Assembly: GCA_016165875.1 (NCBI GenBank)
Contig: JABBOT010000030.1
Coordinates: 186,001 to 250,000, forward strand
DNA: 64,000 bases
Source: Acanthopleura granulata
Taxonomy: Eukaryota > Mollusca > Polyplacophora > Chitonida > Chitonidae
Reading direction: 5' to 3'
Program-made: the position numbers and the translations under genes
Notes under the pieces: model-generated
What the model was told of the DNA's origin: nothing
The model's database searches: none
The model's input: only the letters and a program-made list of their open reading frames with translations
Shown here: piece by piece, positions 1-11,169 of the stretch
Layout of the letters: each line of letters begins with the position of its first letter
Position numbering within the stretch: the stretch's first letter is position 1

Positions 1-3000
1 AACCCTGCTTCTTTCTTCACAATTTCACAACGTATATCGTGCCCTTCTGCATTGTATAGCCTACAAGTATCGCTGCGCTTTTCTCTGACCATGGTTTTCA
101 CTTGGCTACTAAAAGTACTTGTGGTGTCTACTTCGTCCTTACTGTCAGCTTCCCTCTAACTGCGGTGTTCTTTTTTACAGTGCTAAGTGTGCTACAAGTA
201 GTATTGCTTTCATAGAAGTACACTGATCTACTTGCATTTAGAGTAGATCCCGACGCTTCGATTGAGTGCATTAGGTTTTCGACAAATTATTATCTATACA
301 AATATTTGATGTTTCACGTAGTACTCCAGGATATTTCATCACATACGACAGTGTCCACCGTTATGGGAGAAAACTAGACATAGCGCTGGAAAAAACCCTG
401 AACCATGCGCACGTTGCTCAGTAGCAGACCTGCCCATGTACGACTGGAGAAGAAGACAAAGTAAGGTTAGACAGGTGCTGCTCTAAACCTGCCATGCCTG
501 CATTAGTGAGACTTTTCTTTTAAAGGTGTACCATCTGCATTGGTACCTCCAACAAGAATTGTATTGCTCTACAATATGAACACGCTGTATCAAGATCAAC
601 TGCAATCTCTTGACATTTGTTCACGGATGCTGTTCATATGAAAAGTCGCTTTCAATGATTACTCTGGTACACCACACCATATGTTATAAAGCCTACATCT
701 GCACAGACCTCTTCTGAGTGAATTGCCTGTGTACATGAGCGTATAGCTAGCTATCTATTTGGCTTCACCCTGCACTGAGTGATTTTACTAGATGCGACTT
801 AACCCAGTCTTTTGTGCTTAGGCTTCATTTTAGCCAGCGTCTCTCAATACCCGTAATTGATGTATAACCTCATTTAACCTGAGAAAAAAACATATTTCCA
901 TATTTTACAGAGTTGAATGAGGTGTCTACGTGTGTGTATATTGGATAGCGTAACAGCACATATTTACTGATCTTAAGGACATAGAATATAAGCTCAGGAT
1001 ATAGTCCTATAAGAACAACTCAGATCGATTTCATTGTGTTAGAGGTGGCTTTTAAGAAAAACGAAGACAGCAATGAATTTATGCCGTTGAATAATCTTGA
1101 CCACGTTCTTTACTCAGCCGGCGTTGAGGTCACACCCGGCATATTGTGTGCCTATCTCAGCCCAATCTACCCAGGCAGACTGCATCCTTAGTCTACGATA
1201 CAGTATCGAGATCACCGTTAACGTCTTCACTTAGGGAGACCTGTTTGTATTTCCCTGAGAGGAAGTAGTGGTGACTTTTCAGACCACACTTTCTGCATAG
1301 CATTGTCTATATAACGCTTCAAAATTAAGTACATTTTTCAACATTTGCATGAATGGTGTGATTAGTAACTATGCCCGAACTAACGGTACTTCATGCATTT
1401 GACATTGAATAGAGTTGAAGGAAGATGGTGAAATTACTAAGAACTGACCGAACTAAGTGAATCACGCGTTTTCATTTGTCAAGTCGCCCTGTCATTAGTC
1501 GCCCGGCCAAGACGGAAGAATTCAAACTGATATAGCTTTTTTATCTGAGACTGTTTATATGTAGTTTTCAGTGATTTTGAATAATACATGTTTCCTTGTA
1601 TATACACCATTTAAATGTGATGACAACACATAACTTAGAGTACTTCTAGACCAGAGAAAACTAATAAATTTCAGTTCACATCTGAAATGTGTAGTTTTTT
1701 ACTCCTTATACTTTTACGTGAATACTGAGAATCAAACCTTAACTGATTTAAATTGACAAGAGGCCGGATGTCACCGGTAAGGTGTGACTATTTGCAAATA
1801 TCCACACTGTCGTTGCTGCTCTGGTTTTACTATCTGTGCTGTAGTCTTTTATATTTTTATAGTTACGCTTTGTAGGTAAACTTACACAGGCAAGTTTTCA
1901 AAGTTTTTCGCAAGTAAAACTAGAACTTGTCTTATTCAAAGGAATGCGTCTTATAGTTGTTTAATCTAAGTTCCGTGCTGAAATAGAGCTTGTAAAACGG
2001 AACACACAATGCCAGATTTTCCAACAGAAGTTGCCCACATGGTCGTAAATTTCTCGGTCTACACTCGCTGCTTGTAGAAATTGAAAAGCTAATTAGGAAT
2101 TAAGTTATTTTACTATATCATGTAAACTCCACCCAGTATTTTTGGTTTATGGTTTGTTTCAGCCAGCGGCTTTCAACACCTACACGGTTATGAGTGTGCA
2201 GCGGCGTTCAAAGAGACAACATCGCCCAAAATTTGGATTTCTAAGCAAATTCTGATTGCAACGTCATAACAAAGCATTGGAGTTTGTTCAGAAACTCAGT
2301 CAATCACGTTGCAATAACAAAATACATTGAGTATGTAGCTTGTACGAGCCCAAACAAGTTCCATCGGTATTCAACACAAAAAGGGCGGGCCATGTTCTAC
2401 CTTTAACACCGCCACAGCAACAACAACAACATTTGCACCCACCTATAAAGCAGTGTAGTTTTGTGGTACGTGACCACCAATTCCAACGCTTAACTTGCTT
2501 GTCAACCTGCTGAGATCTCTTTTACGCCTGTCTTTGGCCGATGCTGTAACGAGCAAGCCGTAAGTCCTTCTCTTACGTGTGTCAATAGCCACGTTTGTTT
2601 ACATATGCAGTTTACCGAGCGGTTTGCGCATGCTCCAGTTCCACCCAATTAACAGTCCGTCATTTAAATATTCTGGCGGATTTTTCAGTTTTCAGTTACT
2701 TTTAAACATTCACTTAACGTACTATGTTGGGGGTTGATCAACGAAAACCTTGTAACTTTTACTTCTTCAGAAAGATACCTGACACTCGTGTCATTCTGAT
2801 AGACGTGTGTGATAAACACACGTTAACCCTGTGCCCTAGTCCATGTGAACACCCTGTGTGAATACAGCTGTAGACTGTCAGGTCATATGGGGTATGCAAT
2901 AGCCAAAAGATTGAGACTTTTCTTCCTGAAGTATTCCTGGTCTCTATAGAGGGCTGCGTACAAACTCAGCTAAGCTTCTGTGTTGAAATCTACACAGCAG

Positions 3001-4510
3001 AGTGTAGCACAATATCTCTCAGAATATATCTTGCATGTACATGCGCGATGTGGCTGAGGCCTTTAAAATACCAGAAAGCTTTCGGCAGATTTTTTACATA
3101 ATTTTTGGCCGGTGCTACTGATTGCAGTTGTATTCCGTACTAACAAATTTTTAACTTATAATAAGGAGACCAACCGTTTGGTGGAATGAAACCGGACAAC
3201 CCCCGGTGAAAACCGTTGTTTGGTTGCTGCCAGATCTCCCCTCACACTGCGCGAGACGAAGCCAGCATGCGCTGGACTATTTTATTGTCACCATTGGTGC
3301 TCATATCAACAGAAGATATTAAGATAACTTACAACAACTTTTTTCTTTTACATTGACAAAATTAACTTTGCTTCTGTCATTATGAAATTATAAAGGAAAA
3401 ACAAAAACCGAAGAAGCAGAAGCATTAGAGGAAGAATATGAATGGGTGTCCGTGGTTAAAATTTCACAGTCTGCCGTGGTTATAAGGATCCAGTGTTTAC
3501 CGGTGTCTGAAACGAACATTATCTCGCCTATTTTTCAAGATAGTACAATGCTTGAAACCAAACTAATCAGCACAACAAGCACGGTAAAAGTGAAAGTAAA
3601 ATTTATTTATTTGACCGGTGCATTATGCAGCACTCACTGAACGTGAGAGGAATGGCGTTACAATGTTTTGCAGGTATGTCCGAAAATTACATAGGGTAAA
3701 AAATAACCGTCAACAATGTAAAACTTCTATACATTTACGCATTGATAGTAACACCACATTAAGATCTTAAATGAGAGGATGAAACTTGTCGATAACATGT
3801 CTCTTCGTGATATTCCCGTTTTACCACTGCCGCATTAAGGGATGTTATTCTTACCAAAATGAAGGAAAAGTATCACTCAGCTAACAAGGTGTTTGTCCAA
3901 ATAACTACAAGCAAATGGGTACATCGTGCATTACCAGCTTTTACTAATTCAATTTTAGTGTAAATAAGCATATTGATATTTACGATGCAGTTTTGAATTG
4001 AATTTAACAACATTTTTCTGTTTATGTAGAGGTGTTTCTCCATGGATAGGTTCATTTTACATGATGAAAACAAGTTAGTACATACCGGATACATAAGAAA
4101 AGGAGAGCTTTGCACAGCCGACTTTCAAATTATGCTATTATTATTTGGCTGATAAGTTTAAACTATGCTCCAAAATACGTCTTTTAAGTTCAAAGCTTTT
4201 TCCTTCAAAGCAAAACGTTATTGACTATACACTTGTAGTACATATTCTATATCCGAGCTCTCTTTAATTTATAGTACAGCACACCGTACTTCCAGGAAAA
4301 GTTGTAACTCCGATTACTCACACTCCGATTTATGCATTTCATTTGTGATTATATACGTTACATCACTACTATTCGGCAATACGCAGACAATAATCGCATT
4401 GCTCAGTGCACAAGAAGCATTTATATAATATATATCGAAAGAAATAGTTTAATCAATGCACAGGAAATGAATCTACGGCATGTTTACAAAAATACAATTT
4501 GTTGAATACA
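1..4510. other. Intergenic or intronic sequence, no gene recognised
   Basis: No open frame here has convincing splice sites, domain signature or coding bias; the longest frames are 60-80 codons and look random in AT-rich DNA. A short CAA/CAG-rich run lies near 2,410-2,430. The tail-exon gene on the minus strand ends at 6,303, so this stretch is downstream of it. Confidence 0.5.
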
Positions 4511-4514
4511 CAAA

Positions 4515-4598
<84 letters not shown>
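4515..4598. repeat. Compound (AC)n(AT)n(GT)n microsatellite, self-complementary
   Basis: About 11 AC dinucleotides are followed by about 15 AT and then about 16 GT. Because AC pairs with GT on the same strand and AT is self-complementary, the tract forms one long inverted repeat with a possible stem of about 37 bp. Confidence 0.95.
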
Positions 4599-4599
<1 letters not shown>

Positions 4600-4600
<1 letters not shown>

Positions 4601-5439
4601 TATGTATCGAATAAGAGAGTTAACTTGCAGGTATCAGAGTAAACAGCACAGACAATGTCAGAGTTTACACGCAGCTGATTTCAAAACGCTCTCCTTATAT
4701 ACGTAGTACATATTGTGCATTTGCAATAGAAAGTTAGGTGCAATCACACTGTGAGATCATTACAAGACATTACTTACACGCATACGTGTCATTTGTCTTA
4801 GAGGAAAAAAGCTCACAAAAAATGAAGATATAGTAAGAGAAAAGAGCATTGAGTAGTCTGAAAGTATCTGAAAATACTTTTATTCAGTTCTTTAGTTTTT
4901 ATCCCTCCAAAAAGACGCAGTCAAATGTTTTGATTGTATGGTGGGTTTTATGGACCATATTCATGATATGATGTACCAGTGACATCACGCTGACTTTTCT
5001 GTGTCCTAAAGCAGAAATTTAATGCCGCATAAGCGTTTCCACACACAGAGACAAATAATACAGGAATACTCTTCAGAAGAATTCATCATAAAAGTATACA
5101 GAAGTTTGTGTGACGTCACTGGTGAACGACATTATTAATATAATAAGTTATATAATAATTACCACATAATCACAATATTTGACTGTCTAATTTGGTGAAA
5201 AAAATCTAAAAATATCAGTGAAGGCATTTTCAGACATATTTTCCATGATCTTTTCCCTCACCATAACTTTATTTTTATGAGATCTTTACCTTTAAGTATC
5301 TCGGCCGTCCAGTATGCTTGTACGTGTACCGATAATAACTCCCCAATGAAGGCTTACCTCTGTATGTTATCGAACTACATTTCAAGCCGTGTACTCGGTA
5401 ATCAAGCACCAAACTACAGATAACTTCTTCTAATATTCA
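4600..5439. other. AT-rich sequence, nothing recognised
   Basis: No supported gene, RNA or mobile element. The sequence is locally rich in ATAAT/TTATAT around 5,130-5,160. Confidence 0.5.
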
Positions 5440-5665
5440 AGATTTTCATCATCCCCATTTGCACTTCCAGGCAGTGAAGATTTTATCCAAGGTTTCGAGT
5501 ATCACTTGTATTCCCTGAAGATTTCCGTCAAGGCTCCCCATGCCACTTGCATACATTGGGGATTTCATCTCATGTTTCCACTATCGCTTGTGCTCATTGA
5601 AAATTTACCATATCAATTGTATACATTGAAAATTTCACCCAAGGTTCCCCATATCACTTGTATGC
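5440..5665 (+). repeat. Degenerate minisatellite, about 30-45 bp period
   Basis: Several diverged copies of a motif with TCACTTGTAT, then CATTGAAGATTTC, then AAGGTTCCCCAT follow each other, with copy lengths varying from about 30 to 45 bp. The 68-codon frame over this stretch is a by-product of the repetition and not a gene. Confidence 0.7.
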
Positions 5666-5877
5666 AACACGCTGTCTACCGACCCATTTCCAACATTCAA
5701 ACCCCAGTCTGAATGTGTCGCCCAACACAATTGCCTCTTAATATGGCATCAACTGTCTCTGTCTCATGCCCTTAATTTATCTAAGAAGCTTTGCTGTGGA
5801 TATTCATGGCGATGTCATCCCAGATTTCCACACACTTGTGTACAAAGTGTTTTAGTTGCTCACTTCATTGCTCTTCA

Positions 5878-5883
5878 TTTATT
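5878..5883 (-). terminator. Candidate polyadenylation signal for the receptor tail exon
   Basis: TTTATT on the plus strand is AATAAA on the minus strand, about 420 bp downstream of the stop codon at 6,303-6,305. I saw no nearer perfect hexamer. The assignment rests on position only. Confidence 0.35.
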
Positions 5884-6302
5884 CTTGCCATTTCGTCTCC
5901 GTGTCAAATTGTCTCTGTTTCCTCTCACTACATCCGCAAAATCTAATACAGACTAAATTGCCAACCTTTAAACATTTGTTTTCACAATGATATTTATAGT
6001 TATCATTTAACAAATATGATACAGTCATTTCTGGCTAATTTTTCGTCATATTTTTAAATGAGGTAAATCGGGGACGAAAGAATTGTTTCTTTTGCTGTCC
6101 TTCAGAAATCTGTTCTGGGGCAATGAGTTTTTAAAGTTTTACCACAACACCTAGGTTAACGGGATTTAGTGTGTTTCTTTCTGCAAGTGAATTATTAGAA
6201 GGTACAAGAAATGCATTCTACCTTTGTTACACAGGAAAAAAATCAGAAACGAAAAGAAAGCAAAACAAAGACGAACAAAGACAAACACTACATGTAGCAT
6301 TT

Positions 6303-6993
6303 TCACTGCACTTTAGGTAGTTTTAGTTCCTCGTATCCAAGGTCACCTCTGGGAGCGGTACCAGCTGGCTGAGGGTTACCTCCCCTTCTACCAACGGTGC
6401 TGTATGTTGCTGTGTCTGTTTTCCCGCTTCCAGTCTTTTCCGGCTGAAGACTACCGCCACTGCCATTGGCTGGTGTAAGATCATACAATGTGTTGTATTG
6501 GTTCGGCACACGTTCTGACGATTCCTGATTATTCTTTTTCTCTTGTTGTGCTTTGTTGGAGGGAATGGTGTCATTCGAATAGACTTCGTTGACAATTTTG
6601 GGTATATCCTTGTCTCCTGAGAGAGGCGTCTGACGGATGAGATTGTTCGCTTTTTGAGCTTTGTTGGCGGGTATGGTGTGATTCCAACAGAGACCTTCCC
6701 GAGTATCATCTTTTCTCTTCTCCCCTTGGCCGGTTACTTTGGAGGTGTTGTAGGGCACACCAAAGTCATTATCCACATCTTCGTACGCTCCTGACCGAGA
6801 GGCAGGATTGATGACAGAGAGTTCGGTCCTCACGATCACCGTAGAACCAGGAGGGTTGTCCGCGGCTCCGTTGAGAGGGTCAACGACGCTCTCGTATGCA
6901 TGACTGTTGTGGACACTGGAGTGGTGGTGAGGCTGGGGCTGCCTCCTTAGGCTCTCTGTACCACTGCCATCCCCTCTCTTTCTCTTTCGTCTC
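6303..6993 (-). CDS. 3' exon of a type I transmembrane receptor: stop-transfer run and tyrosine-rich cytoplasmic tail
   Basis: The exon starts after a TTTACAG acceptor and contributes one base (G) to a codon begun by the transmembrane exon at 9,352-9,448 (CG|G = Arg), so the frames join exactly. It encodes 230 residues counting that Arg: a basic stop-transfer run (RRRKRKR), then a hydrophilic Ser/Asn/Gly/Pro-rich tail with tyrosines at 34, 71, 82, 139, 167, 171, 198 and 221. Five are YxxPhi-type (YESV, YEDV, YNTL, YSTV, YEEL), and the last, LGYEEL, fits the ITIM consensus (I/V/L/S)xYxx(L/V/I). By general knowledge such motifs recruit SH2 phosphatases or adaptors; function here is inferred. 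TIPANKAQ and TIPSNKAQ show an internal duplication. The 247-codon frame reaching to 7,046 runs into intron, so its first Met is not the start. No known family was recognised. Confidence 0.8.
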
Positions 6994-7159
6994 CTGTAAA
7001 TATATACTAATTGTATCCTTTTTGTTATTGTTTTCACAAAACACAAATATATGTTGCATTGGTATTAAACATAACGATACTTTTATTGTGTGACGAAAAT
7101 GGTAAGGAAAGCTGGCTTTGACCAGAACATGGGACAAAAGCCAGCATGGTTAATGAGGG

Positions 7160-7222
7160 TCAGTAGCTCTGCATTTCCGATTCCAGCAACCACACCTATA
7201 ATTAATGTCAGAGGATCTTCTT
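7160..7222 (-). pseudogene. Degenerate second transmembrane-like exon
   Basis: A TTCTATTACAG acceptor is followed, in the same phase as the true transmembrane exon (two bases, then codons), by EDPLTLIIGVVAGIGNAELL. The spacing of the acidic pair, GIG and LL matches the exon at 9,352-9,448 (DDSRIL...GIGGAVLL). Polar residues (N, A, E) interrupt the hydrophobic stretch and I see no good donor downstream. It looks like a decayed duplicate; an alternatively used exon is less likely. Confidence 0.5.
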
Positions 7223-7315
7223 CTGTAATAGAAATTACATTTTATAGAAAACGTGGGCATAACAGTCCAGTGAGTCTTACACGGTGACGTTGTATGAAAA
7301 GAAAGAAAACAAACA

Positions 7316-7390
7316 CATAATATATAGAGTAATAGAATCACTCTCTCCTGTGGTCAGATTCGTACCTGCAGTTTTTACCAGATGACATTC
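7316..7390 (-). pseudogene. Ig-domain-like C-terminal fragment
   Basis: A minus-strand frame reads ECHLVKTAGTN then LTTGESDSITLYIM, resembling the F-G strands of invertebrate Ig domains (Cys, then N/TAGT, then S-D-S-I-T-L). It lies just upstream, in the minus sense, of the degenerate transmembrane-like exon. No acceptor or donor of convincing quality bounds it, and no matching B-strand Cys or C-strand Trp was found. Treat as a remnant or coincidence. Confidence 0.3.
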
Positions 7391-7631
7391 TCTTAATTTT
7401 CTGTGACAACAGTCCAGTGAGTCTCACACAGTGGTGTTCAGTTGTCAAAGAAAATGAAGAGAATTTCTTCTGGTAAAAACTTCTGGTAGCACCCAACATT
7501 TCCAAAAACAGATGTAACCTCGCCGACATATTTCGGCAATTTTTAAGTGGGGAATGTCAATACAGCCTGGATTCTTCCGGATTGGTTCGCCTGTTCAAAA
7601 TCAGCGGATTATATCAGCGCACACGAGCCAA

Positions 7632-7656
7632 TTTTTTTTTTTTTTTTTTTTTTTTT
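7632..7656. repeat. Poly-T tract (25 T)
   Basis: Uninterrupted run of T. It could be the A-tail of a minus-strand retroposed element, but no recognisable body is attached. Confidence 0.9.
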
Positions 7657-8164
7657 GGCGAACTGTTTTTCCGGCAGATAAATTCGGGCAGTTAGTATGT
7701 GTGGCCTTGCATTAGTTCGAAGAGACTACCAAAGAAAGGCAGTGGGGTATACCGGCTATAGTATTCAATCAGGATTCATTCTCCTTTTGCTGTATAGTGT
7801 TGAACGAATTTCCGATGATCCAAAATATATCACAAGAATAACAGGGAACAGCAGGTTGAGAGTTTTTAGCTATTTGCAAATAATATATACAGATGTTAGG
7901 GGTGTTCGCTTTGGCTGAATTCAGTGTACATCCTAAAGGACGAATGTTGAGTTCAGTGTCGCCGGAAATGATTGGATTACAACTCGATAAGGGACTAGGG
8001 TAATGCCGGATTCACACGCACGCCTTGTCCTAATACTAAAAGCTTTCCCCAGCTCAGTCCTGGTCTGTGACCTGTGTTACGCTCTTGCCTTCAACCTGAT
8101 TCAGTCCTGATAATATGGGGTTCACTATATTTGTGTGCCCGTTTGCCAGTTACCATATTGACCT

Positions 8165-8400
8165 CGAGGGGCCTCCGTGACCCAGTTGCTTGACACTTTC
8201 GTATAGATCAATTACCAAGAAGCCTCCCACTAATGCCCCCGCCTCCAGCCGCACGTGGGTAGGTCTGTCAGCATCCTGCGGAAGGTCTTGGATTTCTTTC
8301 GGTTACTGCCCCGGTTTCCTCCTATCGTAATGCTGTCCGCCGTTTTATAAGTAAAATACTTCAAAGTTCGGCGGAAAGACCAAACAAATAAATAAATGTT
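8165..8400 (+). mobile_element. SINE, diverged, near full length
   Basis: A tRNA-like head (GGCCTCCGTGACCCAGTTG) is followed by the shared central block (CACGTGGGTAGGTCTG, then CATCCTGCGGA, then CGGTTTCCTCC, then TAATGCTG) and ends in AAATAAATAAAT. The same layout recurs at 14.1, 16.5, 62.8 and 63.4 kb. Deeply shared central domains of this kind are known from several invertebrate SINE superfamilies; I cannot name the family without a database. Confidence 0.75.
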
Positions 8401-8782
8401 GACCTCGACGGTTTTACATGTACTCATTCTGACTTTATTAATTCCTACAGCGCAGTTAGTCCCCGGGAAATGTAGCCCGGAAGAGATTTCAAACAGGCTA
8501 AGTAGGTTTATATAGGATAACAGTAATCTAATACTGCTTCTGTTTTGTCAAAAGAACACCAGGCTACATAATACAGTCCTAAACAATATACACGGCGAGT
8601 TCAACGGGAAATTGTGTTTTGCTGGTGTTAAAGATTCGTTTCATGATTACGAAATGGAAGGATACGAAATTATATGGGGTCAACAAGCATCAGATGCGTG
8701 GGCCTCCAGATTCCATACATTTTAGTATCCTCCCACTCAGTAACCATGTGACACTGCTGTTGTCCGGCTTCACTAAAACCAC

Positions 8783-9092
8783 ATGCCAGTTAGAGTATAC
8801 CGTGACAGAAGTTACATAACGGCACAGAATACCGTGGCAGAAGCTACATGCCAGTACAGAATACCGTCAGAGAAGCTACATGCCGGTACAGTATACCGTG
8901 AGAGAAGCTACATGTCGGTACAGTATACCGTGAGAGAAGCTACATGCCGGTACAGTATACCGTGAGAGAAGCTACATGTCGGTACAGTATACCGTGAGAG
9001 AAGCTACATGCCGGTACAGTATACCGTGAGAGAAGCTACATGTCGGTACAGTATACCGTGAGAGAAGCTACATGTCGGTACAGTATACCGTC
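8783..9092 (+). repeat. 32-bp minisatellite, about 9-10 copies
   Basis: The repeat core contains CTACATG, then CGGTACAGTATACCGTGAG, then AGAAG. The first copies are diverged. Later copies alternate between CATGCCGG and CATGTCGG, giving a 64-bp higher-order dimer. The unit includes GTACAGTATACCG, itself partly palindromic. Confidence 0.9.
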
Positions 9093-9202
9093 ACCGAGAC
9101 TGGCGATCCCTGAGTTTTCCGTGTACGATGGTTTACAAATGGCTGAGAAGCAGTGCAAAGCGTCAAAATTATTTGATCTTGCTCACAACGATATTTATAA
9201 TG
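9093..9202 (+). mobile_element. Non-repeated tail following the minisatellite
   Basis: This segment, ending ACAACGATATTTATAATG, is homologous to 16,076-16,190, where it also follows diverged copies of the same minisatellite. The shared organisation (tandem core plus fixed tail) marks a dispersed element instead of a simple satellite. Some mollusc elements with tandem cores are non-autonomous rolling-circle transposons; I saw no terminal signature to confirm that here. Confidence 0.55.
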
Positions 9203-9351
9203 GAATTTCGATAAATGTTTACTGAAAGCCGAACATTCAGTACCGTTTTCTTTTACATTATCTCTCTGGAATTTTTGACCATGTAGATAGCTTGAGGCTT
9301 GAATGTTACCTGGCAACACAAAATACTACTCGTCGTGGACAAGAAACTTAC

Positions 9352-9448
9352 CGAATGCAGGCAAAAAGAACCAACGCAACAACCACCAGTAGCACAGCTC
9401 CGCCGATTCCTGAAGTCAGAAATATGACTAATATCCTTGAATCATCCC
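9352..9448 (-). CDS. Transmembrane exon of the type I receptor
   Basis: A TTTTGTCTTCCAG acceptor and a CG|GTAAGTTTC donor bound a 97-nt exon: two bases, 31 codons, two bases. It encodes DDSRILVIFLTSGIG followed by GAVLLVVVALVLFACI, a textbook single-pass helix with a GxGG kink. The phase-1 start would accept an ectodomain exon or the leader exon at 12,064-12,151, which also ends in phase 1. The phase-2 end matches the tail exon at 6,993 exactly, producing ACIRRRKRKRG across the join, that is, helix followed by basic stop-transfer. A degenerate copy of this exon lies at about 7.2 kb. The exon is below 60 codons and easily missed by frame scans. Confidence 0.8.
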
Positions 9449-9943
9449 CTGGAAGACAAAAATGTATGAAAAGGATTGTGGACGACGGCTGGTATGTGAA
9501 TGTCCGTTTGGTCGTCCAGACTCAAGTCTACTAAATGTAAACACACAAAGGTATACAGGTATACAACAAAGCCGTCATGTAAGAAAACAATTCTCAAAAA
9601 TGGCATCCAGTAACAATAAAATGAACACCTTTTATAGCTGCATTAAATTACACATATAATGAATCACAATGAAAGAAGGAAGTGGCCGTTGTTGAAAAAT
9701 GGATGTTTTCATTGTAAAGGCCGAACCAATTCACAGTGTAGAATGTACCTTGTACTTGTAGTCTCTTGTTCATGAAAACAGTTCAAAATAAATCCTTAGT
9801 ATTCTTTTGTCTAATTGTGTTCACCGAAACAGCTGAAGTATCACATGTACATGACTATGAGTCAATCACGACAGCAATATCAGATCTACGGTAATAAGAA
9901 TCTATTTACTGATATGATTTGCAAATGCTCGTAGCAAAGGGCC

Positions 9944-10062
9944 TTGGGCCACTTTCACAAAACTCCGTAACTTCTCGTCTACGTCATAGCGCAAAAAGGC
10001 GACGTGATGTACATGAAAAGTTACTTGAAACTGATTTACGAAGCTTTGTGAAATTGGGCCCT
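9944..10062. mobile_element. Short MITE-like element with terminal inverted repeats
   Basis: Left end GGGCCACTTTCACAAAACT and right end AGCTTTGTGAAATTGGGCCC are imperfect inverted repeats of about 25 bp (matching through CGTAA). They enclose about 70 bp containing TACGTCAT. The termini resemble hAT-type non-autonomous elements common in marine invertebrates. I found no clear 8-bp target duplication. The 73-codon minus frame here is a shadow. Confidence 0.65.
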
Positions 10063-10684
10063 GTTTAATTGTATCTCGCGTAATGTTTGATGCCCTACAT
10101 ATACACGTACACAGGGGGGCCACGCTGATTACAATATTTTTGACGTCACTCGAGGCAATTGAGACGAGATGTCCAAAAACTTTAACTTGAGATTCATATC
10201 AAGTACGGAGAAGTGATACATATCATTTTGTAGAGATTTGGGTATTATATGTCACTCAGAAAAGGAAAGGCCGATTGCAACAAAGAGCGAATTTACAGAA
10301 GGCCGAAAAAAAAGGACTGTTGTAATTTTTTTTATATTTTGTATTATTTTATACAATTCATTCTTCTTTTAAAACCATTCTTCTTTCATTTGTTACACAT
10401 CTTTCAAATGAAACCTTCCTCGGGTAAATAAATGTTTTTTTTGTTTGTTTTTTTTTTGGTTAATAGGCATCACTGAAAAAAGGTCAACCATGTCTTATTT
10501 GTCATTCAAAATGGTTAAATAACTTCGAGAGCCCTATAGTTTGCACTACCCCGTTAGTCTTGATAAATATATTTTGTCCTACAAAGTACATTGTTGTCTG
10601 TTTCTACGCAACTATATACATGTAAAAATCGTGATCTTTAGAATATAGTCACACGTTACAGTTGTATTACTGGCCTCTTGCCAG

Positions 10685-10724
10685 TTTACCTCAGGTAGGG
10701 CTTTGTTCTACCTGTTCAGGTAAG
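10685..10724. promoter_or_regulatory. Two adjacent palindromic CAGGTA motifs
   Basis: TTACCTCAGGTA and CTACCTGTTCAGGTAA are consecutive inverted repeats around CAGGTA, the E2-box core bound by Snail/ZEB-type zinc fingers. They lie in the putative leader-to-transmembrane intron of the receptor gene. No other evidence of function. Confidence 0.2.
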
Positions 10725-11120
10725 TGTGTTAAAAGTAATACACGCTCGCTTGTGTTATAACTTAAGCAGGGTTATTTACAACTGCAATGATGGCAAATGC
10801 AAATCATTACACCTCATTGGTCGAGACATTATCAAAATTCTGTACTGTTAACCTTTCATGTGCACAAGCACACAAAAGATTCCACACTGCAAAGTACCAT
10901 ACATACATTCATGCAATATACTCTTTATGCAAAAATCCAACATGAATGGAACGAGATTTTTTCTATAAATAAAGCACTGTTACGAAGGCAATGTTAACAA
11001 AACACAATAATAAATCTGCCGAGTGACAAAAATCGAGTTATGATAGCGTTACTACAGCTGATCTACCAAGTGTGTTTGCCCTTTCTGCACATGCATGTGT
11101 ATGAACTTTGTCCCATGTGA

Positions 11121-11169
11121 TTATAACCGCTGTATCGGTTATAATCGGAAATCTTCGCAAGTGACGTCA
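11121..11169. promoter_or_regulatory. Inverted repeat plus CRE-type site
   Basis: TTATAACCG and CGGTTATAA form a perfect 9-bp inverted repeat with a 6-base spacer, followed 19 bp later by TGACGTCA, the full palindromic CRE/ATF site. This could be an enhancer or alternative promoter inside the first intron of the minus-strand receptor gene. Inference only. Confidence 0.3.

Noticed and set aside
8783..9225. CRISPR-like alternation of repeats
   Set aside because: Repeats are head-to-tail without spacers; a eukaryotic minisatellite.
9902..10123. 73-codon minus frame
   Set aside because: Lies across the MITE and its inverted repeats.
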